A DNA stretch of 64,000 nucleotides from Gammaproteobacteria bacterium (lineage in GTDB: Bacteria; Pseudomonadota; Gammaproteobacteria; Steroidobacterales; Steroidobacteraceae), in assembly GCA_947455595.1 (NCBI GenBank), contig CANGOP010000003.1, positions 124,001 to 188,000 of the forward strand, written 5' to 3'. The position numbers were made by a program, and so were the translations under genes. A model generated the notes under the pieces. That model did no database searches. It was given only the letters and a program-made list of their open reading frames with translations, and was not told the origin of the DNA. Shown piece by piece: positions 46,332-54,927 of this stretch; positions within the stretch are counted from its first letter, which is position 1; the number at the start of each line of letters is the position of its first letter.

Positions 46332-48000
46332 TCACTCGGGCGCTGACCGAACGACGGTTTCGGTCTCGTCCGGTTCGCGGGCCCAGAGATGGTGCACCAC
46401 AGGAGGATGCCCCCCCCTGATGGAACCCCAGAACCCGGTCGCGGACCGTCTGATCGGCCAGGGTCGCGCGCTGCCATTGACGCAGGTGATCTAACCAAGT
46501 CAGCGCCTGATAACGCTCAATAAAACGAGCCGGATCGTCGAGGTCCTGCATCAGGGACCACCGCCGTGCGCCATCGCGGCGGCGGGTTCGGCCCAGTTCA
46601 TGGGCTGCGCGTAGAAATTCGGCCGTCTGCTCGGGATCCACGCGATATTCGACGGTGATCACGATGGGGCCCGCTGATGCCGGCACCCGGAGAGTTGGCC
46701 CTCCGACAGAGCCGGGCAAGGGGCTCAACTCGTCTGCCGTCTGAATGGTCAGAGGTCGCCGACTGCCGAGGGCGAGCGCCGACAACATCAGGAATCCGGC
46801 GGATCCCAGCAAGCTGGCGGACAGGCCGAATCGTTCAGCGCCCAAACCCCACACCCAAGCCCCCACCGCAGCACCACCAAATGCTGCAGTTTGATAGAGC
46901 GCCAACGTTCGGCCGACCACCCAACGCGGTGATGACATCTGCACCACAACGTTAAACGTTGAGAAGGATAGGAGCCAGCTCGCACCAGCCAGTGCTGCCG
47001 CTGGCAGAGTCAACATCATCGAATACGATAAGGCTGAGATCAGCGCCGCCACTGCGAAGCTGACGCCCGCTGTCGTGGCGACGTGGTTATGGCCGTAGCG
47101 CTTACGCAATCCGGTGCTGGCTACTGCGGCCGCAACAGCGCCGGCACCAAAACCACCCAGCAGAACGCCATACGTGAGAGGCCCACCGTGCAGCAGATCT
47201 CTGGCCACTAGGGGCATCGTTGCCCACAAGCCCCCGGCGCCACAACCGAACACCGCAGCTCTCTGCAGTACGGTCCAAATCGGCAGGGACAAACGTGCGT
47301 AGCGCACGCCGGTGGCAATCGCGGCACCGATACTTTCCGGTGGCAGTGCCATCGGTAATAACGTGCGCCGCCACAATAACAGCACCAGAAAGAGACCACC
47401 GTAAGACAGCGCATTGATCAAGAAGGCGGCAGGAGCACCGCCTGAGGCCACGATGATCCCGCCGAGAGCCGGACCCAAGGTTCGCGCCACGTTATAGCCC
47501 AGCGCATTCAAGGCCACGGCCGCCGGCAACATGGGAATGGCCACTTGCTCACCGATCGATGCCTGCCAGGCAGGGCCGTAGAGCGCGCTGCCACAGCCCA
47601 ACAGGAAAGTGAGGCCCAGCAGCACCCAAGGTGTCAGCAGGTGCCAAAAGCCCAGAAGGGTGATCAACATCGAAACCGCGGCCATCACCGTCAGCGCCGT
47701 GATCATCACCTGACGCCGATCTGAAATATCAGCGATCGCGCCAGCGGGCACCGATAGCAACATGATCGGCAACGCGGTTGCGGCCTGAACAAACGCCACC
47801 ATGTCAGACGCGCTGACGAGCTGCGTCATGAGCCACGCGGCACCGACACCTTGAATCAGCGTGCCAAAGTTTGAGACGAGGGTGGCCACCCACAAGCGCC
47901 GAAAAAGTGGCACTCGTAAAGGCTCAAGCGCGGGTCCAATCATTCGTTCAGCGAAGACCGTCGTGCGCAGCGTGCGTATCCAATCGGACACCCATCTCAA
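46332..48000 (-). CDS. MFS_3-type exporter with a one-base frameshift near the 3' end
   Basis: A twelve-helix major facilitator of the EntS/MFS_3 group (family-typical C-terminal dimeric alpha-beta barrel domain included). Helices run from about residue 35 to 415; the C-terminal soluble part starts [32 protein letters not shown] and ends ...[10 protein letters not shown]. There the reading frame meets G8 (46410-46417 on the plus strand as C8). As written it slides into unrelated Arg/Pro-rich residues and on into YebC, giving an 824-residue chimera. With seven Gs it would continue [18 protein letters not shown] and stop at 46332-46334, exactly the family ending, with 555 residues. The start is TTG at 48000 (GTG at 47991 possible), overlapping the RHH gene. 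Either an assembly slip or a switchable tract. Confidence 0.85.
46410..46417. repeat. C8/G8 homopolymer at the frameshift site
   Basis: Eight C residues on the plus strand lie inside the last 80 bases of the exporter gene. It is the longest G/C run I noticed; others (for example G7 at 40250-40256, upstream of pntAA) are 7 or shorter. A tract of this length is prone to slippage during replication, transcription and sequencing, and a change of one base switches between the normal exporter ending and a readthrough into yebC. Confidence 0.9.
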
Positions 48001-48236
48001 CCGACCTTGCGCAATTCCTCGCGCAACACGCGACGCAGCGTGCGTTCGAGCGGCTCATCCGCGCGTCGGATGTGTTCGCGTAGCGCAGCATTGATCAACG
48101 TTGCAGCGTCTTCATGGCCGGAACGTCGAGCACGCTCCAAAAACCACTCATACACGTCTGAGTCAACCGGAAGCGGTCGCCGAGCCGATGGGGCGTAATC
48201 ATCGGCTTCCGCGGAGAGATCGGCGTCGTATCGCAT
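47997..48236 (-). CDS. Ribbon-helix-helix protein, BrnA-antitoxin-like
   Basis: A 79-residue protein whose centre [36 protein letters not shown] is a ribbon-helix-helix fold resembling the BrnA antitoxin DNA-binding domain; the C-terminal tail [19 protein letters not shown] is a charged helix. No BrnT or other toxin lies beside it. Its stop overlaps the TTG start of the MFS exporter, so it is a plausible autorepressor or regulator of that operon. ATG at 48236 is preferred to the GTG at 48245 because of the AAGGTGG upstream. Function is inferred from fold only. Confidence 0.8.
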   Translation of the reverse strand: MRYDADLSAEADDYAPSARRPLPVDSDVYEWFLERARRSGHEDAATLINAALREHIRRADEPLERTLRRVLREELRKVG

Positions 48237-48289
48237 CGGGGCCACCTTGTCGCGGGATGGGCAGACACTAGGCGTCTACAACACAGGCG

Positions 48290-48562
48290 TCAAGGGCGGC
48301 GCGTTCGCGCCGCGCCTGCAGCCCAGAGCACTAATACCCCCACCACCACGGCGTAGAGAAGAAAGGGGCGAGCACCCGCGCGCAATAGCCGAAGACCAAT
48401 CCAAAAGACGACAGCCCACGTAAGCCATCGAAACCAGACCGGGCGACTCTGGAACGCGTACCAAACGCCAGCCAATCGTTGCGAGAGGTCACGGATCGCC
48501 CACCAGGTACAGAGCAAGACGGCACCCATCAGGACACCGGTCAGTAGCCAATCGGTGCGCAT
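48290..48562 (-). CDS. Small membrane protein of unknown function
   Basis: A 90-residue protein with three hydrophobic segments (about residues 4-22, 42-60 and 66-84) separated by short basic loops. I do not recognise a family. It begins 14 bp after the DUF3106 gene and is the last member of the sigma-factor operon, occupying the position where some betaproteobacterial versions carry an RDD-type membrane protein (from memory, not checked). The ribbon-helix-helix gene starts 53 bp downstream on the same strand. Confidence 0.75.
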   Translation of the reverse strand: MRTDWLLTGVLMGAVLLCTWWAIRDLSQRLAGVWYAFQSRPVWFRWLTWAVVFWIGLRLLRAGARPFLLYAVVVGVLVLWAAGAARTRRP

Positions 48563-48576
48563 GTCATCACCGCAGA

Positions 48577-49065
48577 TTACTGATGATCATCGTCACGGTG
48601 CGAATGACCCGCATGGAACTGCTCCCGCAGCGCCTTGCGCTCTTCAGGCGGTAGTTGGTGCCAACGCTCTTTGAGCGCCTCGCGCTGCTCGGCAGGCATT
48701 TCACGAAAGCGCCGAAACTGGAGTCGGACGCGCTCCTGTTCTTCGGGTGGCAGCGTCCGAAATTCGCGCCAACGCTGCCGCATTTGCTCACGCTGCTCGG
48801 GGCTCAGCTTCTGCCAATGTTCAAAGCGGCCGTGGGCATGCTGACGTTCGTCGGGTGACATGGCGAGCCAACGCGCACTACCCCGCGCCAGTGCCGTCTG
48901 ACGCTCTGGCGGCAGCTGGCTCCATTTCTCCTCGAACGAATGGAGCACCGTCTGCTGGGCTGGCTCCAGCGCAGACCACGCAACGCCGGCTTCATCCGCC
49001 CAAATGGGCATCGCACCGCCCAATAGAAAAACCACAAAAACCAATCTAATTAGATACTTAACCAT
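48577..49065 (-). CDS. DUF3106 repeat protein, exported
   Basis: A 162-residue protein with a signal peptide (about residues 1-23, cutting at IWA-DEAG). The rest is about six tandem helical units of 18 residues, each starting with L/M-S/P-P-E and rich in Arg, Glu, Gln and Trp/Phe (LPPERQTALARG, MSPDERQHAHGR, LSPEQREQMRQR, LPPEEQERVRLQ, MPAEQREALKER, LPPEERKALREQ). The tail is histidine/aspartate-rich (HAGHSHRDDDHQ), suggesting metal binding. The repeat recalls the LTxxQ motif of Spy/CpxP periplasmic chaperones, but homology is not shown. ATG at 49065; a GTG at 49071 is the alternative. Confidence 0.85.
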   Translation of the reverse strand: MVKYLIRLVFVVFLLGGAMPIWADEAGVAWSALEPAQQTVLHSFEEKWSQLPPERQTALARGSARWLAMSPDERQHAHGRFEHWQKLSPEQREQMRQRWREFRTLPPEEQERVRLQFRRFREMPAEQREALKERWHQLPPEERKALREQFHAGHSHRDDDHQ

Positions 49066-49067
49066 GG

Positions 49068-49196
49068 TCACGCACTCTTGATGAACCGCGCGCCGGCGTC
49101 TGCGGGCGGCAGATCCGGCGCCGTGGTCGGCGAGGTAGCCATCACCATCAGCGGCACCCACAGGGCAAGCAGACCGTACGGACGCCGATCACCCAT
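49068..49196 (-). CDS. 42-residue membrane-associated small ORF
   Basis: Not a recognised gene. The sequence starts MGDRRPYGLLALWVPLMVMA and continues with a short Thr/Pro/Ala-rich stretch, resembling a signal anchor with a small periplasmic tail. It fills the gap between the DUF3619-like and DUF3106 genes exactly: its ATG overlaps the upstream stop (TAATG) and its TGA lies 2 bp before the next ATG. The precise fit suggests a real coding gene, but there is no homology evidence. Confidence 0.6.
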   Translation of the reverse strand: MGDRRPYGLLALWVPLMVMATSPTTAPDLPPADAGARFIKSA

Positions 49197-49579
49197 TAAC
49201 CCGCTCCCGATGCCGAGCCCGCCCACTCATAAAAAGTGGTGTCCTCCGCGTAGAAATCGGCTTCCTCGCCGGACGCTAGGAACTCAACGTCCTCGACGGC
49301 CACCGCTTCAGCCGTAGGTGCCGCAGTCGGTGACGGACGCGAGATCCAGACGGCGATCGATAGCGACGCGGCAACCGCGCAGACCCCGGCAGGCAGCCAG
49401 ACACTCGGGACGCGGAACGCGCGCGGGCCAGACGTCTGCACGCCCTGATCCAGCGCTGCCCGGCGCGCGTGAGCGAGTCGCGTCTGTAGGGCGGGATCCA
49501 GTGCCTCCACGTGCCCCGCCAATCGTTGACGACAATCCTCCGCGAAGGACTGGAGCTCGATTTCATCCGGATGATTCAT
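49196..49579 (-). CDS. DUF3619-like single-pass membrane protein, possible anti-sigma
   Basis: A 127-residue protein with a soluble N-terminal part (helical, about residues 1-55), one membrane segment (WLPAGVCAVAASLSIAVWI, about 62-80) and an acidic tail (AEAVAVEDVEFLASGEEADFY). Similar proteins, named DUF3619 (from memory), sit beside ECF sigma factors and DUF3106 proteins in betaproteobacteria. Its start overlaps the sigma-factor stop by ATGA, and it overlaps the next small ORF by TAATG. The topology fits an anti-sigma factor holding the sigma protein at the membrane, but no zinc motif is visible. Confidence 0.7.
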   Translation of the reverse strand: MNHPDEIELQSFAEDCRQRLAGHVEALDPALQTRLAHARRAALDQGVQTSGPRAFRVPSVWLPAGVCAVAASLSIAVWISRPSPTAAPTAEAVAVEDVEFLASGEEADFYAEDTTFYEWAGSASGAG

Positions 49580-50133
49580 ATTTTGTGATCCTTAAGCGCT
49601 GCCTTCAGGTGCGACAGTGCACGGAAATAATGCGTCTTGACGCTGCCTTGCGAACAACCCATTACGTGGGCCGTGGTCGCCACATCAAAACCTTCCAGTG
49701 AGCGCAAGAGAAACGCCTCCCGCTGCCGATCGGGCAACCCACGTACGGCCTCCGCCAGCCGCTCCATTGCCTGATCCTGAGCGAGGGACTCGTCAGGGGT
49801 CTGCCCCGTTGAGACGGCGACCTCCATGGGGTCATCGGCAGGGTCCTCCTGAGACACCCCGCCTGTCCACCATGGAATCAGGCGGTTACGGGTACGACGG
49901 CGGCGCTGTGCATCACGGATACCGTTGCGCAAGATACGAAAGAACAAGGGGGGCCACTCAGCGGGTGAGCGTGCGGCATAATGCCGAACGAGCTGCAGCA
50001 TGGCGTCCTGCACGACGTCGAGGGCGTCATCAGGATGCCGCAACGACAGTTCAGCCATCCTGAACGCTCGTCGCTCGACAGACTTCAAAAAGGCTTCTAT
50101 CTCTTGTTCCACTCGGGCTTTCGTCCTGCACAT
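49576..50133 (-). CDS. ECF-type RNA polymerase sigma factor
   Basis: A 185-residue sigma-70-family factor with region 2 (RAFRMAELSLRHPDDALDVVQDAMLQLV, then PLFFRILRNGIRDAQRRR) and region 4 (AVRGLPDRQREAFLLRSLEGFDVATTAHVMGCSQGSVKTHYFRAL) joined by a linker with DPMEVAVSTGQTP. Region 3 is missing, which defines the ECF class. The start is uncertain (ATG at 50199 or 50133; a GTG at 50112 has AGGA upstream). It heads a leftward operon and faces priA across 172 bp. The stimulus and regulon are unknown. Confidence 0.9.
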   Translation of the reverse strand: MCRTKARVEQEIEAFLKSVERRAFRMAELSLRHPDDALDVVQDAMLQLVRHYAARSPAEWPPLFFRILRNGIRDAQRRRRTRNRLIPWWTGGVSQEDPADDPMEVAVSTGQTPDESLAQDQAMERLAEAVRGLPDRQREAFLLRSLEGFDVATTAHVMGCSQGSVKTHYFRALSHLKAALKDHKI

Positions 50134-50305
50134 CCCGTTAACGGTGGGGACATCCGGCAGGCACACATTCTCGACCGGCAGGGTAACAGAGGGTGACATG
50201 AACCACCGCAGCGAAAAACATCCCAGAGAGCTCAAACCGGCCGGCTGGCCGGACGGGGATTCGGTCGGTATAACGGCCCTTCAGCCCAAACGTTGACGCC
50301 GCGTC

Positions 50306-52516
50306 TTGACTGATCCCGCCACATCCCCCGCCGGCCTGATCCTGCGCGTCGCGCTGGACACGCCGTTGCGTCGTCTATTCGATTACCGCGCGCCGGCGGG
50401 GTCGAATCACGTGCTGCCGGGTATGCGGGTCGAAGTTCCTTTCGGGCGGCGCACTCTGCTCGGAATTGTCATCGAAGTCACAGACCGCAGTGACATTCCA
50501 GAGGCACGTCTGCGCACGGCCGCTTCCGTCATCGACACCGAACCCGTTCTCGATACCCTGCTGCTCGGCCTCGTGCGATTTGCAGCCGACTATTACCACC
50601 ATGCGATCGGCGAGGCGTGCGCTACCGCATTACCGTCAGGCCTGCGCGAAGGACGGCCCCTGCATGCACTCGAGCCGCGCTGGCGGCTCTCGGCGACTGG
50701 CGCCGCGGCTGTTGCCAAACAACCACGCCTCGGGCATCGCCAACGAGCCCTGATTGATTTACTCACGGCGCGTTCCGAGATGGATCTCACCGACTTGGAA
50801 GTCTTGGGTGAGTCGGCGCGATCGACTCTGCGCAGCTTGATCGGCAAGGGCTGGGTCGACGCCTATGAAGTTCCATGCGAAGCCATCACGCCAGTGACAC
50901 CGATCGTAGGGCCCAAGCCGATACCGACGGCCGCGCAGGCGCAAGCCATCGCAGCCATCACCGCCTCACTCGGTGGGTTCGCGCCTTTCCTCTTGCACGG
51001 GGTGACCGGTAGCGGCAAGACCGAAGTGTATCTACGAGCGATCGAAGAGGCTGTTGCTGCGGGCCGGCAAGCACTGGTGCTGGTCCCTGAGATCGCGCTA
51101 ACGCCGCAAGCCGTTTCCCGCTTTCGGGCGCGCTTTGACGCTCCGATCGCCATCCTCCACTCCGGTTTGACCGATACCGACCGGTTGGCGATGTGGCGCC
51201 TGGCGCGCAGTGGACGCGCGCCGATCGTCATCGGCACGCGATCCGCCGTGTTCGTGCCACTGGCACGTCCGGGCATTGTGATCATCGACGAAGAACACGA
51301 TCCGTCATACAAACAGCAAGAAGGGTTCCGCTACTCGGCTCGCGACCTCGCCGTGCTACGTGCACAACGGGAACAGGTGCCTATCGTGTTGGGCTCAGCC
51401 ACACCATCTCTGGAAACGCTCCAACAGGCCCAAGCGCAACGCTACCGTCTGCTCAGCCTACCAGAGCGGGCCGGTGCGGCCGGGGTGCCCCGTACCACGG
51501 TAGTCGATCTACGCGTGCATGAAGAGCGCCATGGCATTGCCACACCGACCGTCATGGCAATTGAGCGTCATCTGGCTGCCGGCGGGCAGGTTCTGATCTA
51601 TCTCAATCGTCGCGGCTATGCGCCGACACTGTTTTGCCCGGGCTGCAGTTGGTCGGCACCGTGTGAATCCTGCGATGCGCGGATGACGGTCCATATGCGC
51701 CGGCAGCAACTGGTGTGTCATCACTGCGGCGCGCAGGCCCCGGTACCTTTTGCCTGTCCGCGCTGTTCCAATGAGTTGCGCCCCGTCGGACAAGGCACGG
51801 AGCGGATTGAGGACGGCTTAGACGAACTGTTCCCGGGCGTCCCCATCGCCCGAATCGACCGGGACACCATTCAAGGCCGCGGTGAGATCGAGCAGGCCCT
51901 CGACCGTGTCCAATCGGGTGAGGTGCGTATTTTGGTGGGCACACAAATGCTCACCAAGGGTCACGATTTCCCCGACGTCACCCTCGTGGTGGTTCTGAAC
52001 GCCGATCAGGGTCTCTTTGGAACAGATTTTCGCGCGAGCGAGCGCTTGGCGCAGAGCATCGTGCAGGTCTCGGGCCGCGCGGGACGGGCATCCCGGCCTG
52101 GCGAGGTCTATATCCAAAGTGCCTGTCCCGACCACCCACTGCTGCAGCGGCTCGTGGGCGAAGGCTACGATGGGTTCGCCGACAGCGCCTTGGCAGAGCG
52201 GGAAGCGGCGGGATGGCCCCCCTACTCACGTCTCGCGCTGCTGCGCGCTGACGCCCCCGAAAGGGCGGACGCGCTGGCCTTTTTGGAGGCCGCCCGGGAC
52301 GTCACACCCAGCCTGCAAGGTTTGCGACTGCTTGGGCCGGTGGCCTCGGTGATGGAGCGCCGGGCGGGACGATATCGAGCCCAATTGTTGGTCGAAAGCA
52401 GGCAACGGACCACCTTGCACCGCTTTCTGGCCGCTTGGCTCCCGCAGGTCGAAGCACTGCCCCAAGCCCGTCGCGTACGCTGGTCAGTCGATGTCGACCC
52501 GCTTGACGTTACCTGA
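50306..52516 (+). CDS. priA: Primosomal replication factor PriA
   Basis: DNA helicase that restarts collapsed replication forks by recruiting DnaB. The 736 residues show the 3'BD domain (about 10-110), a helicase core with Walker A GVTGSGKTE (232-240) and the DEAH-box variant DEEH (328-331), and the zinc cysteine cluster CPGCSWSAPCESC...CHHCGAQ...CPRC inserted in the second RecA lobe. The start is TTG at 50306; no ATG is available before the first conserved strand. argS follows 78 bp downstream, an arrangement also known in Pseudomonas. Confidence 0.96.
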   Translation: MTDPATSPAGLILRVALDTPLRRLFDYRAPAGSNHVLPGMRVEVPFGRRTLLGIVIEVTDRSDIPEARLRTAASVIDTEPVLDTLLLGLVRFAADYYHHAIGEACATALPSGLREGRPLHALEPRWRLSATGAAAVAKQPRLGHRQRALIDLLTARSEMDLTDLEVLGESARSTLRSLIGKGWVDAYEVPCEAITPVTPIVGPKPIPTAAQAQAIAAITASLGGFAPFLLHGVTGSGKTEVYLRAIEEAVAAGRQALVLVPEIALTPQAVSRFRARFDAPIAILHSGLTDTDRLAMWRLARSGRAPIVIGTRSAVFVPLARPGIVIIDEEHDPSYKQQEGFRYSARDLAVLRAQREQVPIVLGSATPSLETLQQAQAQRYRLLSLPERAGAAGVPRTTVVDLRVHEERHGIATPTVMAIERHLAAGGQVLIYLNRRGYAPTLFCPGCSWSAPCESCDARMTVHMRRQQLVCHHCGAQAPVPFACPRCSNELRPVGQGTERIEDGLDELFPGVPIARIDRDTIQGRGEIEQALDRVQSGEVRILVGTQMLTKGHDFPDVTLVVVLNADQGLFGTDFRASERLAQSIVQVSGRAGRASRPGEVYIQSACPDHPLLQRLVGEGYDGFADSALAEREAAGWPPYSRLALLRADAPERADALAFLEAARDVTPSLQGLRLLGPVASVMERRAGRYRAQLLVESRQRTTLHRFLAAWLPQVEALPQARRVRWSVDVDPLDVT

Positions 52517-52594
52517 CGAGAGACCCTCTCCCAGCAGGACGAATCCGGTAGAATTCGGGGCGTTTTCCCGCGAACCTAGACCCCGGACATACCT

Positions 52595-54373
52595 TTGAAA
52601 GCGACGATCGAAAGACTAATCGGTGCGGCCCTCGCCGCCCTCCCCGATGACTGCCTGAGTGCGGAGGCCCGTGCACTTCCACAGGAAGTGGAGCGTACGC
52701 GCGACGCCGGTCACGGCGATTACGCCAGTAACGTCGCCATGCGCCACGCCAAAGCGGCGCGTCGCAATCCACGGCAACTGGCAGAGACTATCGTTGCAGC
52801 ATTACCGGCCGATCCGAGCGTTGCCAAAGTTGAGATCGCGGGCCCGGGATTTATCAATTTCTATCTCTCGGATGCGGCGTATCACGCCGAAATCAATGCG
52901 GTCTTGGACCGTGCGTCTGAGTACGGTCGCCGTCCATCCGGTAGCGGTGAGAAGGTGTTGCTGGAATTCGTGTCCGCAAACCCCACCGGGCCACTGCACG
53001 TTGGCCATGGGCGTCATGCGGCCTATGGTGCTGCGTTGGCCAACCTGCTGTCGGCTGCCGGGCACTCGGTCCACCGCGAGTACTACATCAATGATGCCGG
53101 CCGCCAAGTCGATATTCTGACGGTCAGCGTCTGGACACGGTATCTGGAGCGCTTGGGCGAAGCCGTTACTCTGCCGGCCAACGGCTACAAAGGTGAATAC
53201 TTGTTGCCGATTGCGGCGGCACTTGAGGCCGAGCACTCGCATAAATTTCGACGCTCAGCCGAAGAAGTCTTGGCGGATTTACCCGCGGACGAGCCAGAGG
53301 GCGGTGACAAAGAGATCTATATAGACGCGCTCATCGCACGCATGCGGTCGCTTCTGGGCGACGCCGGTTTTCAGGCGGTCGTTGATCACTCACTGGCCGG
53401 CATGGTGGCCGACATCCGCGGCGATCTGGCTGAAATGGGCGTGACCTTCGATCGCTGGTACTCCGAGCGCTCGCTCGCGACGAGTGGCGCGATCGACGAG
53501 GCGCTGCGACGACTGGAGCAGGCCGGTCATACGTATCGAAAGGATGGCGCGCTGTGGTTTCGGGCGAGCGCCTTCGGTGATGACGAAGATCGAGTGGTCG
53601 AGCGCGAGAATGGCGTGCGCACCTATTTCGCGTCCGATATTGCTTATCACCTGGATAAGCGGCTGCGTGGCTTCGACCGATTGATCGACGTTCTTGGCGC
53701 CGATCATCACGGCTATGTGGCCCGTGTGCGCGGCGGGCTCGCTGCGATGGGAGAGCCGCCCGAATCACTCGAAGTGATGCTGTTGCAGCTCGTCAACCTC
53801 TATCGCGGAGACGTGAAGGTCGCGATGGGCAAGCGCGAGGGCAATTTCGTGACACTGCGTCAATTGCGGCATGAAGTTGGCAACGACGCATGCCGCTTCT
53901 ATTTTGTGATGCGCTCGCACGATCAAACTCTGGACTTCGACTTAGAACTCGCCAAGTCGCGGAGCACTGAAAATCCCGTCTACTACATCCAATATGCGCA
54001 TGCACGTGTCGCCAGTGTTCTGCGGCAACTGACCGATCGCGGGCTCTCTCATGACGCGGCGCGTGGTCGTGCGTCGCTCGACCGCTTGGTACACCCGCAC
54101 GAGCGTCGCCTGATGGTTGCAATGACCCGCTATCCCGAGGTCATTGCCCTCGCAGCGGCTACGCGCTCCGTCCACACGCTCGTGAACTATCTGCGCGACT
54201 TGGCCAATGAGTTCCACGGGGCTTATTCGATGGGCAACGAGAATCCGGACATGCGTGTCATTGTGGATGACGAGCCAACCCGTGACGCCCGCGTTGCACT
54301 CTTCATGGCAGCCCGTCAGGTCCTGCGTAATGGTCTATCGATTCTTGGCGTATCGGCCCCGGACAGCATGTGA
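52595..54373 (+). CDS. argS: Arginyl-tRNA synthetase
   Basis: Class I aminoacyl-tRNA synthetase that charges tRNA-Arg. In its 592 residues there is the N-terminal additional domain, then the HIGH-type motif ANPTGPLHVGHGRH (HVGH at 135-138), the catalytic core FASDIAYHLDK and GADHHGYV, and the KMSKS-equivalent loop MGKREGNFVTL, with the usual second-motif serine replaced by glycine. The anticodon-binding DALR domain is C-terminal. TTG at 52595 is the start. Its last codons overlap the SPOR-protein start (GTGA). Confidence 0.96.
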   Translation: MKATIERLIGAALAALPDDCLSAEARALPQEVERTRDAGHGDYASNVAMRHAKAARRNPRQLAETIVAALPADPSVAKVEIAGPGFINFYLSDAAYHAEINAVLDRASEYGRRPSGSGEKVLLEFVSANPTGPLHVGHGRHAAYGAALANLLSAAGHSVHREYYINDAGRQVDILTVSVWTRYLERLGEAVTLPANGYKGEYLLPIAAALEAEHSHKFRRSAEEVLADLPADEPEGGDKEIYIDALIARMRSLLGDAGFQAVVDHSLAGMVADIRGDLAEMGVTFDRWYSERSLATSGAIDEALRRLEQAGHTYRKDGALWFRASAFGDDEDRVVERENGVRTYFASDIAYHLDKRLRGFDRLIDVLGADHHGYVARVRGGLAAMGEPPESLEVMLLQLVNLYRGDVKVAMGKREGNFVTLRQLRHEVGNDACRFYFVMRSHDQTLDFDLELAKSRSTENPVYYIQYAHARVASVLRQLTDRGLSHDAARGRASLDRLVHPHERRLMVAMTRYPEVIALAAATRSVHTLVNYLRDLANEFHGAYSMGNENPDMRVIVDDEPTRDARVALFMAARQVLRNGLSILGVSAPDSM

Positions 54374-54927
54374 CCCAATCTAGGGACTTCCGCAAAGGCG
54401 CAACCCGACGGTCTCCTTCGCGCAAGGGGATCCCGGGTTGGTTTTGGGCCGTCGTGGGACTAGCTGGTGGCCTTGCGGTCGCCGGCATCTACAGTCACGT
54501 CAAGAATCGGCCACCACCGGAGGTGGCGGCCACCAAGCCCAACAAGCGTGGACCGATTTCGGAAAATGATCTTCCGGAGTCGGAAGCCGGCCGTTTTACC
54601 TATCCTGAGACGCTCAAGAACAGCCGCGTTCAGATCCCGGAGAAAAATACGGAGCCGCACCACGATGCGCGCCCGCTCCCAGAACTGAGACCGGGCACTT
54701 ACGTCCTACAGATCGCCGCCTATCGGACAGAAGCAGAAGCTGATCGGCAACGGGCAAAGCTGGCCATGATCGGTGTTGAATCGAAAACTCAACCGGTTAC
54801 GGCCAATGACCAAACGCTCTACAGGGTACGGGTCGGTCCTTTTAAAAGCCTAGATGAACTCAATAAGATCCGCTCGCGATTACGATCCGCTGAAATTGAG
54901 TCGACGCAGATGCGGGTGTCTGACTAA
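54370..54927 (+). CDS. SPOR-domain cell-division protein, FtsN-like
   Basis: A 185-residue single-pass inner membrane protein: basic cytoplasmic start, a membrane helix (GWFWAVVGLAGGLAVAGIY, about 23-41), a periplasmic linker (about 45-105) and a C-terminal SPOR domain (about 107-185: YVLQIAAYRTEAEADRQRAKL...YRVRVGPFKSLDEL), which binds denuded septal peptidoglycan. It starts with GTG overlapping the argS stop, as in other gammaproteobacteria where an FtsN-type gene follows argS. It is shorter than E. coli FtsN. The stop overlaps the convergent MFS gene (CTAA). Confidence 0.93.
   Translation: MTQSRDFRKGATRRSPSRKGIPGWFWAVVGLAGGLAVAGIYSHVKNRPPPEVAATKPNKRGPISENDLPESEAGRFTYPETLKNSRVQIPEKNTEPHHDARPLPELRPGTYVLQIAAYRTEAEADRQRAKLAMIGVESKTQPVTANDQTLYRVRVGPFKSLDELNKIRSRLRSAEIESTQMRVSD

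Noticed and set aside
45526..48000. An 824-residue MFS-YebC fusion protein as a genuine gene
   Set aside because: The linker is Arg/Pro-rich noise, and the alternative frame after G7 gives the exact exporter-family ending and a stop; YebC also has its own natural start.
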